Assembly: GCF_915403165.1 (NCBI RefSeq)
Contig: NZ_OU659204.1
Span: 2,232,001-2,296,000, forward strand
Length of the DNA stretch: 64,000 nucleotides
Source of the DNA: Providencia alcalifaciens
Lineage (GTDB): Bacteria; Pseudomonadota; Gammaproteobacteria; Enterobacterales; Enterobacteriaceae
Direction of reading: 5' to 3'
Shown one piece after another: positions 16,051-24,834 of this stretch (positions within the stretch are counted from its first letter, which is position 1; every line of letters begins with the position of its first letter). Under the pieces are notes generated by a model. That model did not search any database and was not told the origin of the DNA. It saw nothing but the letters and a program-made list of their open reading frames with translations. Position numbers and translations under genes: made by a program.

Positions 16051-16893
16051 ATGACAATAAAAATTTCTGTACTCGTTGATAACAACACCCTCATTGACAG
16101 CTATTTTTGTGGTGAACCCGCGGTTTGCTACCACATTGAAGCTGACGGTAAAAAAATACTATTTGATACTGGCTATTCCGATGTTTTCATTAACAATGCC
16201 AATATCCTCAATATCGACCTTGCTCAAATTACTGACCTCGTTTTATCCCATGGTCATAATGATCACACATGGGGAATTAATCACCTTATTCAATATTTAG
16301 ATCGCCGAAATGTTGAATCCCAGCAAACAAAAAAATTGATTTATCACCCGGATGCTTTGCAACCTAAAAGTTATCACTCAAAAGTTATTGGCGCGAATAC
16401 CCCAAAAAATGTTTTAACTGCCTACTTTGATACAGTTGAAACCAAAGGTGCTTACTCTGTTTCTGAGAATGTAATTTTCTTAGGTGAGATCCCAAGAAAT
16501 AACACATTTGAAGGGAAAGAACCGGTAGGTAAAACTATCGATGAGCATAACAATAGCGTTGACGATTATGTACTTGACGATAGCGCCCTCGCGATTAAAA
16601 CCTCCGAAGGGCTGATTGTTATTACGGGGTGCTCACACTCAGGGATCTGTAATATTGTCGAGCATGCAAAGCGAGTCACCAAAATAGACAAAATTGTGAC
16701 TGTCATCGGTGGATTCCATTTACAAAAAGCGTCCGATGAGCTGTTAAACCAAACCAGTGATTATTTTAAAAAACAAAATTTATTGTAGATCCACCCATGC
16801 CATTGCACTGACTTGGCAGCCAAAATTCATTTAGCAAAACACGCCCCCGTTCAAGAAGTTGGAACTGGTATGCAACTCACTTATCCTGCATAA
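16051..16893 (+). pseudogene. Metallo-beta-lactamase-fold hydrolase (COG1237-like) interrupted by an in-frame amber codon
   Basis: The reading frame opens at ATG 16051 after AAGAGATAAAA and runs to TAG at 16786-16788 (245 aa). It has SHGHNDHTWG (His67, His69, Asp71, His72) as metal ligands and a later GCSHSG motif, as in the COG1237 hydrolases. The same frame continues after the TAG without a shift: IHPCHCTD...KIHLAKH...TGMQLTYPA, ending at TAA 16891-16893. That tail carries the family's conserved HCT ligand motif. The gene has therefore lost its last metal-ligand segment through a point mutation, unless the amber is suppressed or is a sequencing error. A further in-frame ATG at 15985 is not supported by a ribosome-binding site. 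Confidence 0.75.
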
Positions 16894-16980
16894 AATAACA
16901 CTTAATCATGTAGCTAATTGAATAATCCCGATATTAGCTACATAGCTTCATACTGATTGCCTTTATAAGTATAAGTATAT

Positions 16981-17369
16981 CTATGTTCTTGAACCCAAAT
17001 CATTATCGTGTTTTGAGCCTGATAACATTCGTGTCAGCTCTTCACATCGAATAATTTTTCCATTCATCAAATGGAAGCAAGCAAACACCTCAAATTCACT
17101 CACTGTGCCCTCTTTCTTTACTGCCTTCGCAATATGTTGTGTATGAACACAATTTTCACCTTCCGCAATCGACTTAATGTCGATCGTGATGCTCTCGGTG
17201 GCTTCTTTTAATACCTTCATATGCGTGCAGAACTCGGCAAAATCAATCAGCTTTCCATCAACTACCTGCACATAATCCGATGAGAAAAATTGCTTAATTA
17301 CTGCTAACTCTCCAATTTGTTTACCAAGAACTGCTGTCAATGCTGTTCCACAAATACCATCTTATTCAT
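16981..17369 (-). pseudogene. SnoaL/NTF2-like protein with a frameshift near its N-terminus
   Basis: The main frame (16981-17340, 119 aa with a TTG start) has the NTF2-like pattern FFSSDYVQVVDGKLIDFAEF, ESITIDIKSIAEGENCVHTQHIA and FACFHLMNGKIIRCEELTRML. Just upstream, a well-placed start exists in another frame: ATG 17369 behind GAGGAATAGGC, encoding MNKMVFVEQH before a stop. Joining the two by adding one base near 17340 gives a normal SnoaL N-terminus (MNKMVFVEQH-LTAVLGKQIGELAVI). The gene thus looks like a single-base deletion mutant; translation from TTG is the alternative. It lies next to the amber-interrupted hydrolase gene. Confidence 0.6.
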
Positions 17370-17592
17370 GCCTATTCCTCTGTATAATATTATTTTTACA
17401 TTTCTTAATATTATATTCGGCCAACTCACGCGGCTTTCAATCACCCAGCCCTTTATTAGATAAAAATAATTCTTATTTACATTACGTAAATCTATTCATC
17501 TAATTCTTATCATCAAAACAAACTTATTGAATTTCATAAATAGAAAGACTACAACGTAGAGTACTCGAGAAAAAATTCTTTTAAGGAATAAT

Positions 17593-18162
17593 ATGAAGCT
17601 GTTTAAATCTATTTGGCAGTTTTTTGGTACTTATCAAACACCCGTAATTCGCTTAACTCATTGTATGATATTTTTATTGGTTATTGGGCAAATTATCATC
17701 AGTAATTGGATGTCTATCAGTAAAAGTGGTGTGCTCCCAGTAAGCGGGCCTGCATATTATTTTACTTGGCTACACATTATTATCGGGTTCTGTTTATTAT
17801 TTTTGGCGGCTATTCTCATTTTTATCTGTCTCTCAAATCGAGGATTTCGATATTTCTATCCTTATTTATGGGCAGATCTCTCTCAGATAAAAAACGATGT
17901 CAAAAGCCTATTTAATTTAACGCTTCCCGACAGCTCACCTAAAGGCTTAGCAACCAGTGTCCAAGGGCTTGGATTAGGTGCATTGGCGCTAGTTGTCCTT
18001 TCTGGTGTGACTTGGTTTATTTTATGGTGGCAAAACTCATCATTAGCCCCTGAAGCGAGAAATATTCATAAAACACTCACAGGGCTAATCGAAGTTTATA
18101 TTGTGGGGCATGGTCTTATGGGATTATTGCATTTTATCCTATGGAGAAAAGCACCCCATTAA
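17593..18162 (+). CDS. Cytochrome b561 family protein
   Basis: 189 aa with four membrane helices. Candidate haem ligands sit in helix pairs: His23 (RLTHCMIF), His61 (TWLHIIIGF), His159 (RNIHKTL) and His173 (IVGHGLMG). This is the layout of the b561 family, which moves electrons between the membrane quinol pool and periplasmic acceptors; the acceptor here is not evident. The start at 17593 follows TTAAGGAATAAT. It ends 8 bp before the convergent YnfC-like gene, with no terminator in between. Confidence 0.85.
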   Translation: MKLFKSIWQFFGTYQTPVIRLTHCMIFLLVIGQIIISNWMSISKSGVLPVSGPAYYFTWLHIIIGFCLLFLAAILIFICLSNRGFRYFYPYLWADLSQIKNDVKSLFNLTLPDSSPKGLATSVQGLGLGALALVVLSGVTWFILWWQNSSLAPEARNIHKTLTGLIEVYIVGHGLMGLLHFILWRKAPH

Positions 18163-18169
18163 CCTACGG

Positions 18170-18928
18170 CTAATAGAATGAAGCATCCGTCGTACTGTAT
18201 TTATTCAGCTTAAGTTGCTTTCCATCCGAAATAAGTGTCAAAATAAATTGACACTTAGATGTCACACCCTGTTGGTTATATTCACATTGAGAATCAGCAA
18301 TCAGTGCTGATTGATTAAGTACTTTAACCTCTAAAATAATATCATAAGGCTTAGCTGGGTCATTTTTGTACTCTACAGCAGTCTCCGAAAATAACTTATT
18401 GTCATTGTAATATGATATAGCGTATAAGCGTCCATTCTTATCATAATGAAATTCACTGAGCTTTGTTTTTGGCTCCGCAATCCATGAACTCTTAATAAAG
18501 CCATCCTCGCCATATTGATACAATAATTTACCATCTGAGTCTTTCTTAGATAAAATCAAACAATTATTTCCAACTTCCATTTCAACTGGCCCGTTAGAGT
18601 CATGACCAATCAACTTATTTTTATTACGCTTAACCGAAAGCTCATTATGTTCACTATTAATATACTCATCTTTTGTACGCTTCATGCTGAAGCTTTCAAT
18701 ACAACCATCCTTTGCCACTTTCAAATCTGACTCATAGTTTATAGAGCCATCTTCATTATAAACAACTGAATTGACTTCCTTCACATTCCCTTTCACTGGG
18801 TTAAAGTCATACATATGCGCCATGTTGAAAACGACTGGACTGTACTTTTGTTCTGATAACGCAATCGCTTGAAAAGGTAAAGAACATGTAGCGATATATG
18901 TTGTTAATAGTAAAAAGCTAGACTTCAT
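18170..18928 (-). CDS. YnfC-like secreted protein, copy 1
   Basis: 252 aa. The soluble domain has VVFNMAHMYDFNPVKGNVKEV, repeated YxxDGxI-type strands (LLYQYGEDGFIKSS, EFHYDKNGRLYAISY) and a paired cysteine region (DSQCEYNQQGVTSKCQFIL). These match the E. coli YnfC/UPF0257 lipoprotein family of unknown function. The signal region (MKSSFLLLTTYIATCSLPFQA) has a Cys, but IATC is a poor lipobox, so cleavage at AIA by signal peptidase I is at least as likely. It is a paralogue of 19854-20612, and both are exactly 252 aa. Confidence 0.75.
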   Translation of the reverse strand: MKSSFLLLTTYIATCSLPFQAIALSEQKYSPVVFNMAHMYDFNPVKGNVKEVNSVVYNEDGSINYESDLKVAKDGCIESFSMKRTKDEYINSEHNELSVKRNKNKLIGHDSNGPVEMEVGNNCLILSKKDSDGKLLYQYGEDGFIKSSWIAEPKTKLSEFHYDKNGRLYAISYYNDNKLFSETAVEYKNDPAKPYDIILEVKVLNQSALIADSQCEYNQQGVTSKCQFILTLISDGKQLKLNKYSTTDASFY

Positions 18929-19378
18929 CTTTACCTCTAATTTTTATCTTATTTTGATGAATCATGTCTGATTCAACATATCTGCTAGCTTTGAGAACTC
19001 AGAGAATTTATTCGAGAATAACTATACTCCACATAACTTACCTCTAATTCTACTGTGCCATTAGCCAAAACTAAAGCAGATATCCCCGCCTCTTCGTTTA
19101 GCTACTTCATACTCTGAATATTTTAGCAAAGCATTAGATGATTCAGTTTTTTATTAATTAACAAGAATCAGCATAATCTTTTAATAAAGTTAAAAAAGCT
19201 GCTAGAATTAATGTAAAGTTTCGCAAGTATACCTATTTTTAACAGATTATCTCATGGCTGATGGATTGTTTTATTGAGAGTTATCTTGCTGTTACATTCA
19301 AATATACAGATAATGCTGATTTACACAAATTTAAGCTCTTTCTATACTCACCACTCAATTTTTCGTTAAGGAATAAAC
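18929..19378. other. Divergent intergenic region
   Basis: 450 bp between the first YnfC-like gene and the DUF805 gene. It is A+T rich. I see no gene or strong repeat; it presumably carries both promoters. Confidence 0.55.
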
Positions 19379-19759
19379 ATGAATTGGTATTTAGAAGTCA
19401 TCAAAAATAACTATGCTAATTTCGAAGGTCGTGCTAGACGTAAAGAGTATTGGATGTTTACTCTTGTTAACATGATCATCATTATGGTTCTATATGCATT
19501 GATCATTTCATCTGTTGATTACACAACAGGCGGAATGGGTATGCTAGGTGTTATTGCAGGAATTTTATTGGGGATCTATGCATTAGCCACTATCGTCCCT
19601 TCTATTGCAGTATCCGTACGTCGCTTACATGATACTGAGAAATCAGGTTGGTGGTATTTAATCGCATTCATCCCATTTGGCGGGATCGTATTGCTCGTCT
19701 TCATGTGCTTAGAAGGTACTAAAGGCGACAATCGTTTTGGCGCAGATCCAAAAGCATAA
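19379..19759 (+). CDS. DUF805 inner-membrane protein (YhaH/YhaI-like)
   Basis: 126 aa. The N-terminus MNWYLEVIKNNYANFEGRARRKEYWMF is the DUF805 signature. Three hydrophobic segments follow, with SVRRLHDTEKSGWWYLIAFIP and a C-terminal EGTKGDNRFGADPK, also typical. The function is unknown. It sits between two YnfC-like paralogues on the opposite strand. TTAAGGAATAAAC precedes ATG 19379. A terminator follows closely. Confidence 0.9.
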   Translation: MNWYLEVIKNNYANFEGRARRKEYWMFTLVNMIIIMVLYALIISSVDYTTGGMGMLGVIAGILLGIYALATIVPSIAVSVRRLHDTEKSGWWYLIAFIPFGGIVLLVFMCLEGTKGDNRFGADPKA

Positions 19760-19766
19760 AAAAATT

Positions 19767-19790
19767 GCCCCTTATTCAGTAAGGGGCTTA
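19767..19790 (+). terminator. Terminator of the DUF805 gene
   Basis: GCCCCTTA, 5-nt loop, TAAGGGGC, directly after the stop codon. An A-run precedes it and a moderately T-rich tail follows. Confidence 0.75.
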
Positions 19791-19853
19791 TTTACTACCA
19801 TCTTAAACCCTCTTCAAAATAACTTTAATCTATTTACTTCAATTTCTTACCAG

Positions 19854-20612
19854 CTAGTAAAATACGGTTTCCGTAATGCTTCTTTTCGGTAATTTTATTG
19901 TTTTTCCATTTGATACGATTGTCAGTATAAAATTGCATTTATGTGCAATATTTTGCTTGTCATAGTCACACTTAGAGTCAACAACTAATATAGGCAAACC
20001 AAGTGCCTTAATCTCCATTTGAAGATCAAATGGCTTTGTTAGGTCTTTACCGTAACTAATGATACTTTCAGAGAACACAATATTATCTTTATAATATTTT
20101 ATCGTCTCAGGAAGGTTATTCTCGTTATACGTATTTTCGCTATATTGAACTTTCGGCTCTGCAGTCATTGAGCCTAAAATTATTCCGTCATTATTGTACT
20201 GATATATTAACTTTCCATTACTATCAGTTCTAGAAATAATCAAACAATTCTCCGCCACTTCCATTTCAACAGGCCCATTTGCATCTGAACCTACTAATTT
20301 ATTTTTTTCTCGTTTGATTGAAAGCCAGTTATCAATGCTATTTAAATACTCATCTTTTTTTTGTTTCATTATAAAACTATCAACACAACCATCACGACCA
20401 ACCTTTAATTCAGATTGATAATTGATGGTATCATCCTCATTATAAACAAAGGTATTCAGTTCTTTGATATTGCCTTTAACTGGGTTAAAATCATAGAGTT
20501 GGGCAAAATTAAAAACGATCGGGTTATACTCATCATTTTGAAATGCAGCAGATTGGAAAGAGACGGTAAATAATGCCAATTGAACAATTGAAGCTAAGCA
20601 TTTGTTATTCAT
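19854..20612 (-). CDS. YnfC-like secreted protein, copy 2
   Basis: 252 aa, clearly homologous along its whole length to the protein at 18170-18928: IVFNFAQLYDFNPVKGNIKEL, NGPVEMEVAENCLIIS, LIYQYNNDGIIL, DSKCDYDKQNIAHKCNFIL. It belongs to the YnfC family of unknown function. The signal peptide (LALFTVSFQSAAFQ) has no cysteine, so this copy should be a soluble periplasmic protein rather than a lipoprotein. The two copies flank the DUF805 gene, which suggests a local duplication followed by divergence. Confidence 0.75.
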   Translation of the reverse strand: MNNKCLASIVQLALFTVSFQSAAFQNDEYNPIVFNFAQLYDFNPVKGNIKELNTFVYNEDDTINYQSELKVGRDGCVDSFIMKQKKDEYLNSIDNWLSIKREKNKLVGSDANGPVEMEVAENCLIISRTDSNGKLIYQYNNDGIILGSMTAEPKVQYSENTYNENNLPETIKYYKDNIVFSESIISYGKDLTKPFDLQMEIKALGLPILVVDSKCDYDKQNIAHKCNFILTIVSNGKTIKLPKRSITETVFY

Positions 20613-20875
20613 ATAATTCTACACCTCGAAATTGCTAATTTGCTGTGTTCTAAATTTTATAACTGTTCTTTTCTAGTTTTTATTTACATCGTTAATTTCA
20701 CTACAAATAATCCTTTTCATATTAACATTTATCAAACTAACTTCCAGCCTCATTTTTTATAAAAAAAATAAAAATACGTATAAATACTTATTTATTGGAT
20801 TTCTTTACGTCTAATTAAGATAATCTTTAGACTATAAAATTTACACGTATTTATACCTATTTAATTGTTTATAAT

Positions 20876-20900
20876 TAATAAAAAACCGCTCTAAGCGGTT
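20876..20900 (-). terminator. Minus-strand hairpin terminator
   Basis: On the minus strand AACCGCT, TAG, AGCGGTT is followed by a T-run. It is a second terminator about 120 bp beyond the icd terminator. Confidence 0.7.
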
Positions 20901-21016
20901 ATTGGTTCAAAACGAAACGGTATTAATTAATATTACTTTCAACAGGTTTTAGCTATAAAATAGCGCTTATTTTGTAGCCGGTTTTGCAGAATAGTTTTGC
21001 AGAAGAATTTTTCTAG

Positions 21017-21049
21017 ACAAAATAAAACGGGAGTTTTTAGGCTCCCGTT
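21017..21049 (-). terminator. Rho-independent terminator of icd
   Basis: On the minus strand AACGGGAG and CTCCCGTT form a perfect stem followed by TTATTTTG, 22 bp after the icd stop codon. Confidence 0.85.
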
Positions 21050-21071
21050 ATTAATAACACTACGTAATAAA

Positions 21072-22325
21072 TTACATGTGTTTAATGATTGCGTCGCCGA
21101 ATTCGCTACATTTCAGTAATTTAGCGCCTTCTAATTGACGTTCGAAATCGTAAGTTACAGTCTTAGCCGCGATTGCGCCTTCCATACCTTTAACGATTAA
21201 GTCTGCCGCTTCAACCCAACCCATGTGGCGCAGCATCATCTCTGCGGACAGAATAATAGAGCCTGGGTTTACTTTATCTTGGCCTGCATATTTCGGTGCA
21301 GTCCCGTGAGTTGCTTCGAACAGTGCACATTCAGAACCAATGTTTGCGCCCGGTGCAATACCGATACCACCAACTTGGGCAGCTAATGCGTCAGAAATAT
21401 AGTCACCGTTCAGGTTCATACACGCGATAACATCATACTCTGCTGGACGCAGCAGGATTTGTTGTAAGAATGCATCCGCGATAACGTCTTTAACAATGAT
21501 ATCTTTGCCCGTTTTTGGATTCTTAATTTTAACCCATGGACCACCATCGATTAATTCACCGCCGAACTCATCTTGTGCTAATTGGTAGCCCCAATCTTTA
21601 AATGCACCTTCAGTGAATTTCATAATGTTGCCTTTATGAACTAAAGTCACTGAATCACGGTTATTATCGATTGCATATTCAATTGCTGCACGAACTAAAC
21701 GTTTTGTGCCTTCTTCAGAGCATGGTTTGATACCAATACCGCAATCTTGTGGGAAACGAATTTTCGTTACGCCCATCTCGTTTTGCAGGAATTTGATCAC
21801 TTTGTCTGCTTCTGCGCTACCCGCTTTCCACTCAATACCTGCATAGATATCTTCTGAGTTTTCACGGAAGATCACCATATCAGTGAGTTCAGGTTGTTTA
21901 ACTGGGCTTGGTGTGCCTTTGTAGTAACGAACTGGACGTAGGCAGATGTATAGATCAAGCTGTTGACGAAGTGCAACGTTGAGGGAACGAATGCCGCCAC
22001 CAACTGGAGTGGTTAATGGACCTTTAATAGAAACGCGGTAATCGCGGATTAAATCGAGGGTTTCTTGCGGTAACCAAACATCTTTGCCATATAACTGAGT
22101 GGATTTTTCGCCAGTATAAATTTCCATCCAAGAAATTTTACGCTCACCGTTATAGGCTTTTTTAACTGCGGCATCAACAACTTTTAACATTGCCGGAGTG
22201 ACATCAACCCCAATACCGTCACCTTCAATGAAAGGGATAATTGGGTTGTTCGGAACGTGTAATTTGCCTTTTGCATCAATGGTAATTTTAGCGCCTTCTG
22301 CCGGAACTACTACTTTGCTATCCAT
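21072..22325 (-). CDS. icd: NADP-dependent isocitrate dehydrogenase
   Basis: 417 aa TCA-cycle enzyme that converts isocitrate to 2-oxoglutarate. It is nearly identical in pattern to E. coli Icd: [26 protein letters not shown], and [13 protein letters not shown] with Ser114, the site phosphorylated by AceK in E. coli. [42 protein letters not shown] and [17 protein letters not shown] are also present. The frame is open to GTG 22340, but ATG 22325 has AAGGAGAGG just upstream and gives the E. coli N-terminus. It is monocistronic. Confidence 0.98.
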   Translation of the reverse strand: MDSKVVVPAEGAKITIDAKGKLHVPNNPIIPFIEGDGIGVDVTPAMLKVVDAAVKKAYNGERKISWMEIYTGEKSTQLYGKDVWLPQETLDLIRDYRVSIKGPLTTPVGGGIRSLNVALRQQLDLYICLRPVRYYKGTPSPVKQPELTDMVIFRENSEDIYAGIEWKAGSAEADKVIKFLQNEMGVTKIRFPQDCGIGIKPCSEEGTKRLVRAAIEYAIDNNRDSVTLVHKGNIMKFTEGAFKDWGYQLAQDEFGGELIDGGPWVKIKNPKTGKDIIVKDVIADAFLQQILLRPAEYDVIACMNLNGDYISDALAAQVGGIGIAPGANIGSECALFEATHGTAPKYAGQDKVNPGSIILSAEMMLRHMGWVEAADLIVKGMEGAIAAKTVTYDFERQLEGAKLLKCSEFGDAIIKHM

Positions 22326-22871
22326 TAACCTCTCCTTCACTTGCGTATTTTACTTGTTAATTTTTTGTAAGAGACCTGTCAATACTACTGCAATCTGCGT
22401 CGAACGCCAATGATTACTAAGCTAAGCTTTTATACAGATCGCATTTAACGCATTATTTTCGTGTCTAAACACTCAGAAAAACCAAGATAAATATATTTAA
22501 ATCATAATCTTAGATAAAAAACCAACACTCTAAAAAGTTAAGATCTAAGCTAAATCAAGACCTAAATACTGAATGACCTTATTCCATAGCTTATCTAAAA
22601 TGCCCTATCTAAACATTCGTACTGCTCACAGAAATTAATATATTGTCATATTATCTTTATGATTTAATAGATTTAATTAAATTATTAGCACTTAATGGTT
22701 TTAATGTGCGAAAAAACAAAACCCTATTGATTTTAAATCAATTTATATTATCCCGCGCGTAATTGAATTCTATTCAAACAAATAATGAAATACCACAATA
22801 GATTAAGAAAAATACATTTTTATTTATTAAAAATATAATTACTAATTCAAGATAAATATAAAGGTGAATAT
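22326..22871. other. Divergent icd / haem-oxygenase-like intergenic region
   Basis: 546 bp, extremely A+T rich, between icd and the unknown gene at 22872. I see no gene, terminator or convincing operator. Confidence 0.55.
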
Positions 22872-23525
22872 ATGGAAAAATTATCTAACTTAATCAATTT
22901 AAAACAAGAAACCTTCTCGCAGCATCCATTTTTTCTGGGCTCCATTGACTCATCTTTACCCGTCAAAGAATCACTGGCATTTTTACCCAAACTTGCGTTT
23001 TTTATTTTGGCATTTGGCGATATTAACAAATATATTTTGCCCTTTGAAAATCCTAAAAATGATTTAGAAGCCGCCGTAAATGACCACGCTTTAGAAGATT
23101 CTGACCATTGGTATTGGTATATTGATGATCTCCGCACATTACGTATGAATGAACCACAACTTTTGACGGATACCTTAGTATGGTTGTGGTCCCCACAAAT
23201 GGAAGATAACCGTAAGCTCATCTATGAATTAATCAGCGCTATCGCCAATCAACCGGCTAAAATTCGCTTAGCCGTCATTGAATGCATGGAAGCAACCGGG
23301 CGTACATTCTTCACTTACGTCAATCAAATCGCTAAATTATCGCCTGTACCACTTAAATATTGCGGAGCTCTTCATTTAGCTCACGAATCCGGTCATACGA
23401 TGGGTAGTGACGCTGAATTAATTGATACTATTAATTATACGGATGAAGAGCACGTTCTTTGTGTGCATTTGATTGAGCGAATATTTACTGCTTTTACTCG
23501 TTTTATCGATGAAATAAATCAGTAA
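22872..23525 (+). CDS. Possible haem-oxygenase-like fold protein
   Basis: 217 aa, soluble, mostly alpha-helical, no signal. I do not recognise it with confidence. Features that suggest a haem-oxygenase-like (TenA/diiron oxidase) fold are the N-terminal HPFF, then LAFLPKLAFFILAFGDINKYIL, then NDHALEDSDHWYWYIDDL with spaced Glu/Asp/His, ECMEATGRTFF, and YCGALHLAHESGHTMGSDA. Such proteins use two irons to oxidise amino acids or lipids, or serve in cofactor synthesis, but ligand assignment here is only by eye. A large inverted repeat follows the stop. ATG 22872 follows AAAGGTGAATAT. Confidence 0.65.
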   Translation: MEKLSNLINLKQETFSQHPFFLGSIDSSLPVKESLAFLPKLAFFILAFGDINKYILPFENPKNDLEAAVNDHALEDSDHWYWYIDDLRTLRMNEPQLLTDTLVWLWSPQMEDNRKLIYELISAIANQPAKIRLAVIECMEATGRTFFTYVNQIAKLSPVPLKYCGALHLAHESGHTMGSDAELIDTINYTDEEHVLCVHLIERIFTAFTRFIDEINQ

Positions 23526-23531
23526 CCATAA

Positions 23532-23576
23532 ATCAAGGGGAAGCGGCTCACTGTTTGAGCATTCTTTCCCCTTGAT
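23532..23576 (+). terminator. Long stem-loop after the haem-oxygenase-like gene
   Basis: ATCAAGGGGAA pairs perfectly with TTCCCCTTGAT, with an inner GCTCA/TGAGC stem, making a 45-nt structure just after the stop codon. No T-run follows. Confidence 0.55.
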
Positions 23577-23658
23577 GATCAAACAAAACGTCCTTACTTT
23601 ATCGTCAAAATATCGCTATTCTATTGCGTATTACATGAATCACTCTCAGTAAATTATT

Positions 23659-24309
23659 ATGAATGCACCTAATCGCAACCGCACCAAGTACACGTCCTCA
23701 CCGTCAAAACCACGTCGTACATTGGCAACGAATTCATCTTCTCGCGGAACTCGCCCAACCCAACCACGCAAAGTGATTATTTTCAATAAACCATTTGATG
23801 TACTACCGCAATTTACGGATGAGCAAGGACGGGAAACGTTAAAAAACTATATTCCCATCTCTGATGTTTATGCCGCGGGGCGTTTGGATAGAGACAGTGA
23901 AGGTCTGTTAGTCCTCACCAATGATGGTCAATTGCAAGCCACGCTAACCCAGCCGCAGAAAAAAACAGGAAAAATCTACTATGCTCAAGTAGAAGGCATT
24001 CCCGATGAAAGCGCCCTCGCAAAATTTCGCAAGGGATTGCCCCTAAATGATGGACCCACTCTACCCGCGGGTATTGAGTTAGTCAGTGAGCCCGAGTGGT
24101 TATGGGCACGAGTTCCGCCAATCCGTGAGCGTAAGAACATTCCTACTTCTTGGTTGAAGATCACGCTTTATGAAGGAAGAAATCGACAAGTTCGTCGGAT
24201 GACTGCCAATATTGGTTTTCCTACATTGCGATTAATACGCTATGCCATGGGAAATTTCACACTCGATAACTTATCTTCCGGCGAATGGAAGGAGGTCACT
24301 GTTGTTTAA
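23659..24309 (+). CDS. rluE: 23S rRNA pseudouridine(2457) synthase RluE
   Basis: 216 aa RsuA-family pseudouridine synthase. After a basic, Ser/Arg/Pro-rich N-terminal extension of about 38 residues come [34 protein letters not shown] with the catalytic Asp, and [23 protein letters not shown]. There is no S4 domain, as in E. coli RluE. It opens the rluE-nudJ-mnmA-hflD-purB series. Its last codons overlap the nudJ start, so the two are probably translationally coupled. Confidence 0.93.
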   Translation: MNAPNRNRTKYTSSPSKPRRTLATNSSSRGTRPTQPRKVIIFNKPFDVLPQFTDEQGRETLKNYIPISDVYAAGRLDRDSEGLLVLTNDGQLQATLTQPQKKTGKIYYAQVEGIPDESALAKFRKGLPLNDGPTLPAGIELVSEPEWLWARVPPIRERKNIPTSWLKITLYEGRNRQVRRMTANIGFPTLRLIRYAMGNFTLDNLSSGEWKEVTVV

Positions 24310-24751
24310 ACCCAATGTTACCGTTGCTACCATTGTCCATGCCCAAGGGCGTTTTTTAGTGGTTGAAGAGTGGGTGAATAATAAACCCACATGGAATCAA
24401 CCTGCAGGACACCTTGAAGCCAATGAAACATTAGTACAAGCTGCCGTTCGCGAACTTTATGAAGAGACTGGCATTATTGGTGAGCCTCAAGCATTGGTTA
24501 AAATCCACCAGTGGATAGCCCCCGATGACACCCAATTTATTCGCGTCTTATTTTCCCTTGAACTGGATGCCCCCTGCGAAACCCATCCCCACGACGATGA
24601 TATCAGCGCTTGTTATTGGGTTAGCGCAGAAGAAATTCTGACTAGCCAATGCCTTCGCTCCCCTTTAGTGGCTCAAAGTATCTGCTGTTACCTAGAAGGT
24701 ACTCGCTATCCTTTAAGCGTTTTAGCCGCCTTCGGTGACCATTACGAGTAA
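24302..24751 (+). CDS. nudJ: Phosphatase NudJ (Nudix hydrolase)
   Basis: 149 aa Nudix hydrolase acting on HMP-PP, thiamine pyrophosphate and nucleoside phosphates in E. coli. The Nudix box is [23 protein letters not shown], broken here only by position (GHLEANET...RELYEETG). The C-terminal [21 protein letters not shown] matches NudJ. There is no ATG at the homologous start; TTG 24302 has a strong GGAGGT 5 bp upstream and gives LFKPNVTV, equal to E. coli MFKPHVTV. It overlaps the end of rluE by 8 bp. Confidence 0.93.
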   Translation: MFKPNVTVATIVHAQGRFLVVEEWVNNKPTWNQPAGHLEANETLVQAAVRELYEETGIIGEPQALVKIHQWIAPDDTQFIRVLFSLELDAPCETHPHDDDISACYWVSAEEILTSQCLRSPLVAQSICCYLEGTRYPLSVLAAFGDHYE

Positions 24752-24834
24752 CATTATTATCCTAACGCTGGTGCAACAAGGGGGCAACGTGCTAAAGTAT
24801 GGGGCTTGATTTTTCCGCATTGAGACTATTTCCC

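Larger units (their letters stand above)
20613..21071. other. Intergenic region with tandem terminators
   Basis: 459 bp. It holds two minus-strand terminators (20876-20900 and 21017-21049) and an 11-bp direct repeat, GTTTTGCAGAA, at 20982-20992 and 20995-21005. No ORF is convincing. Confidence 0.6.
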
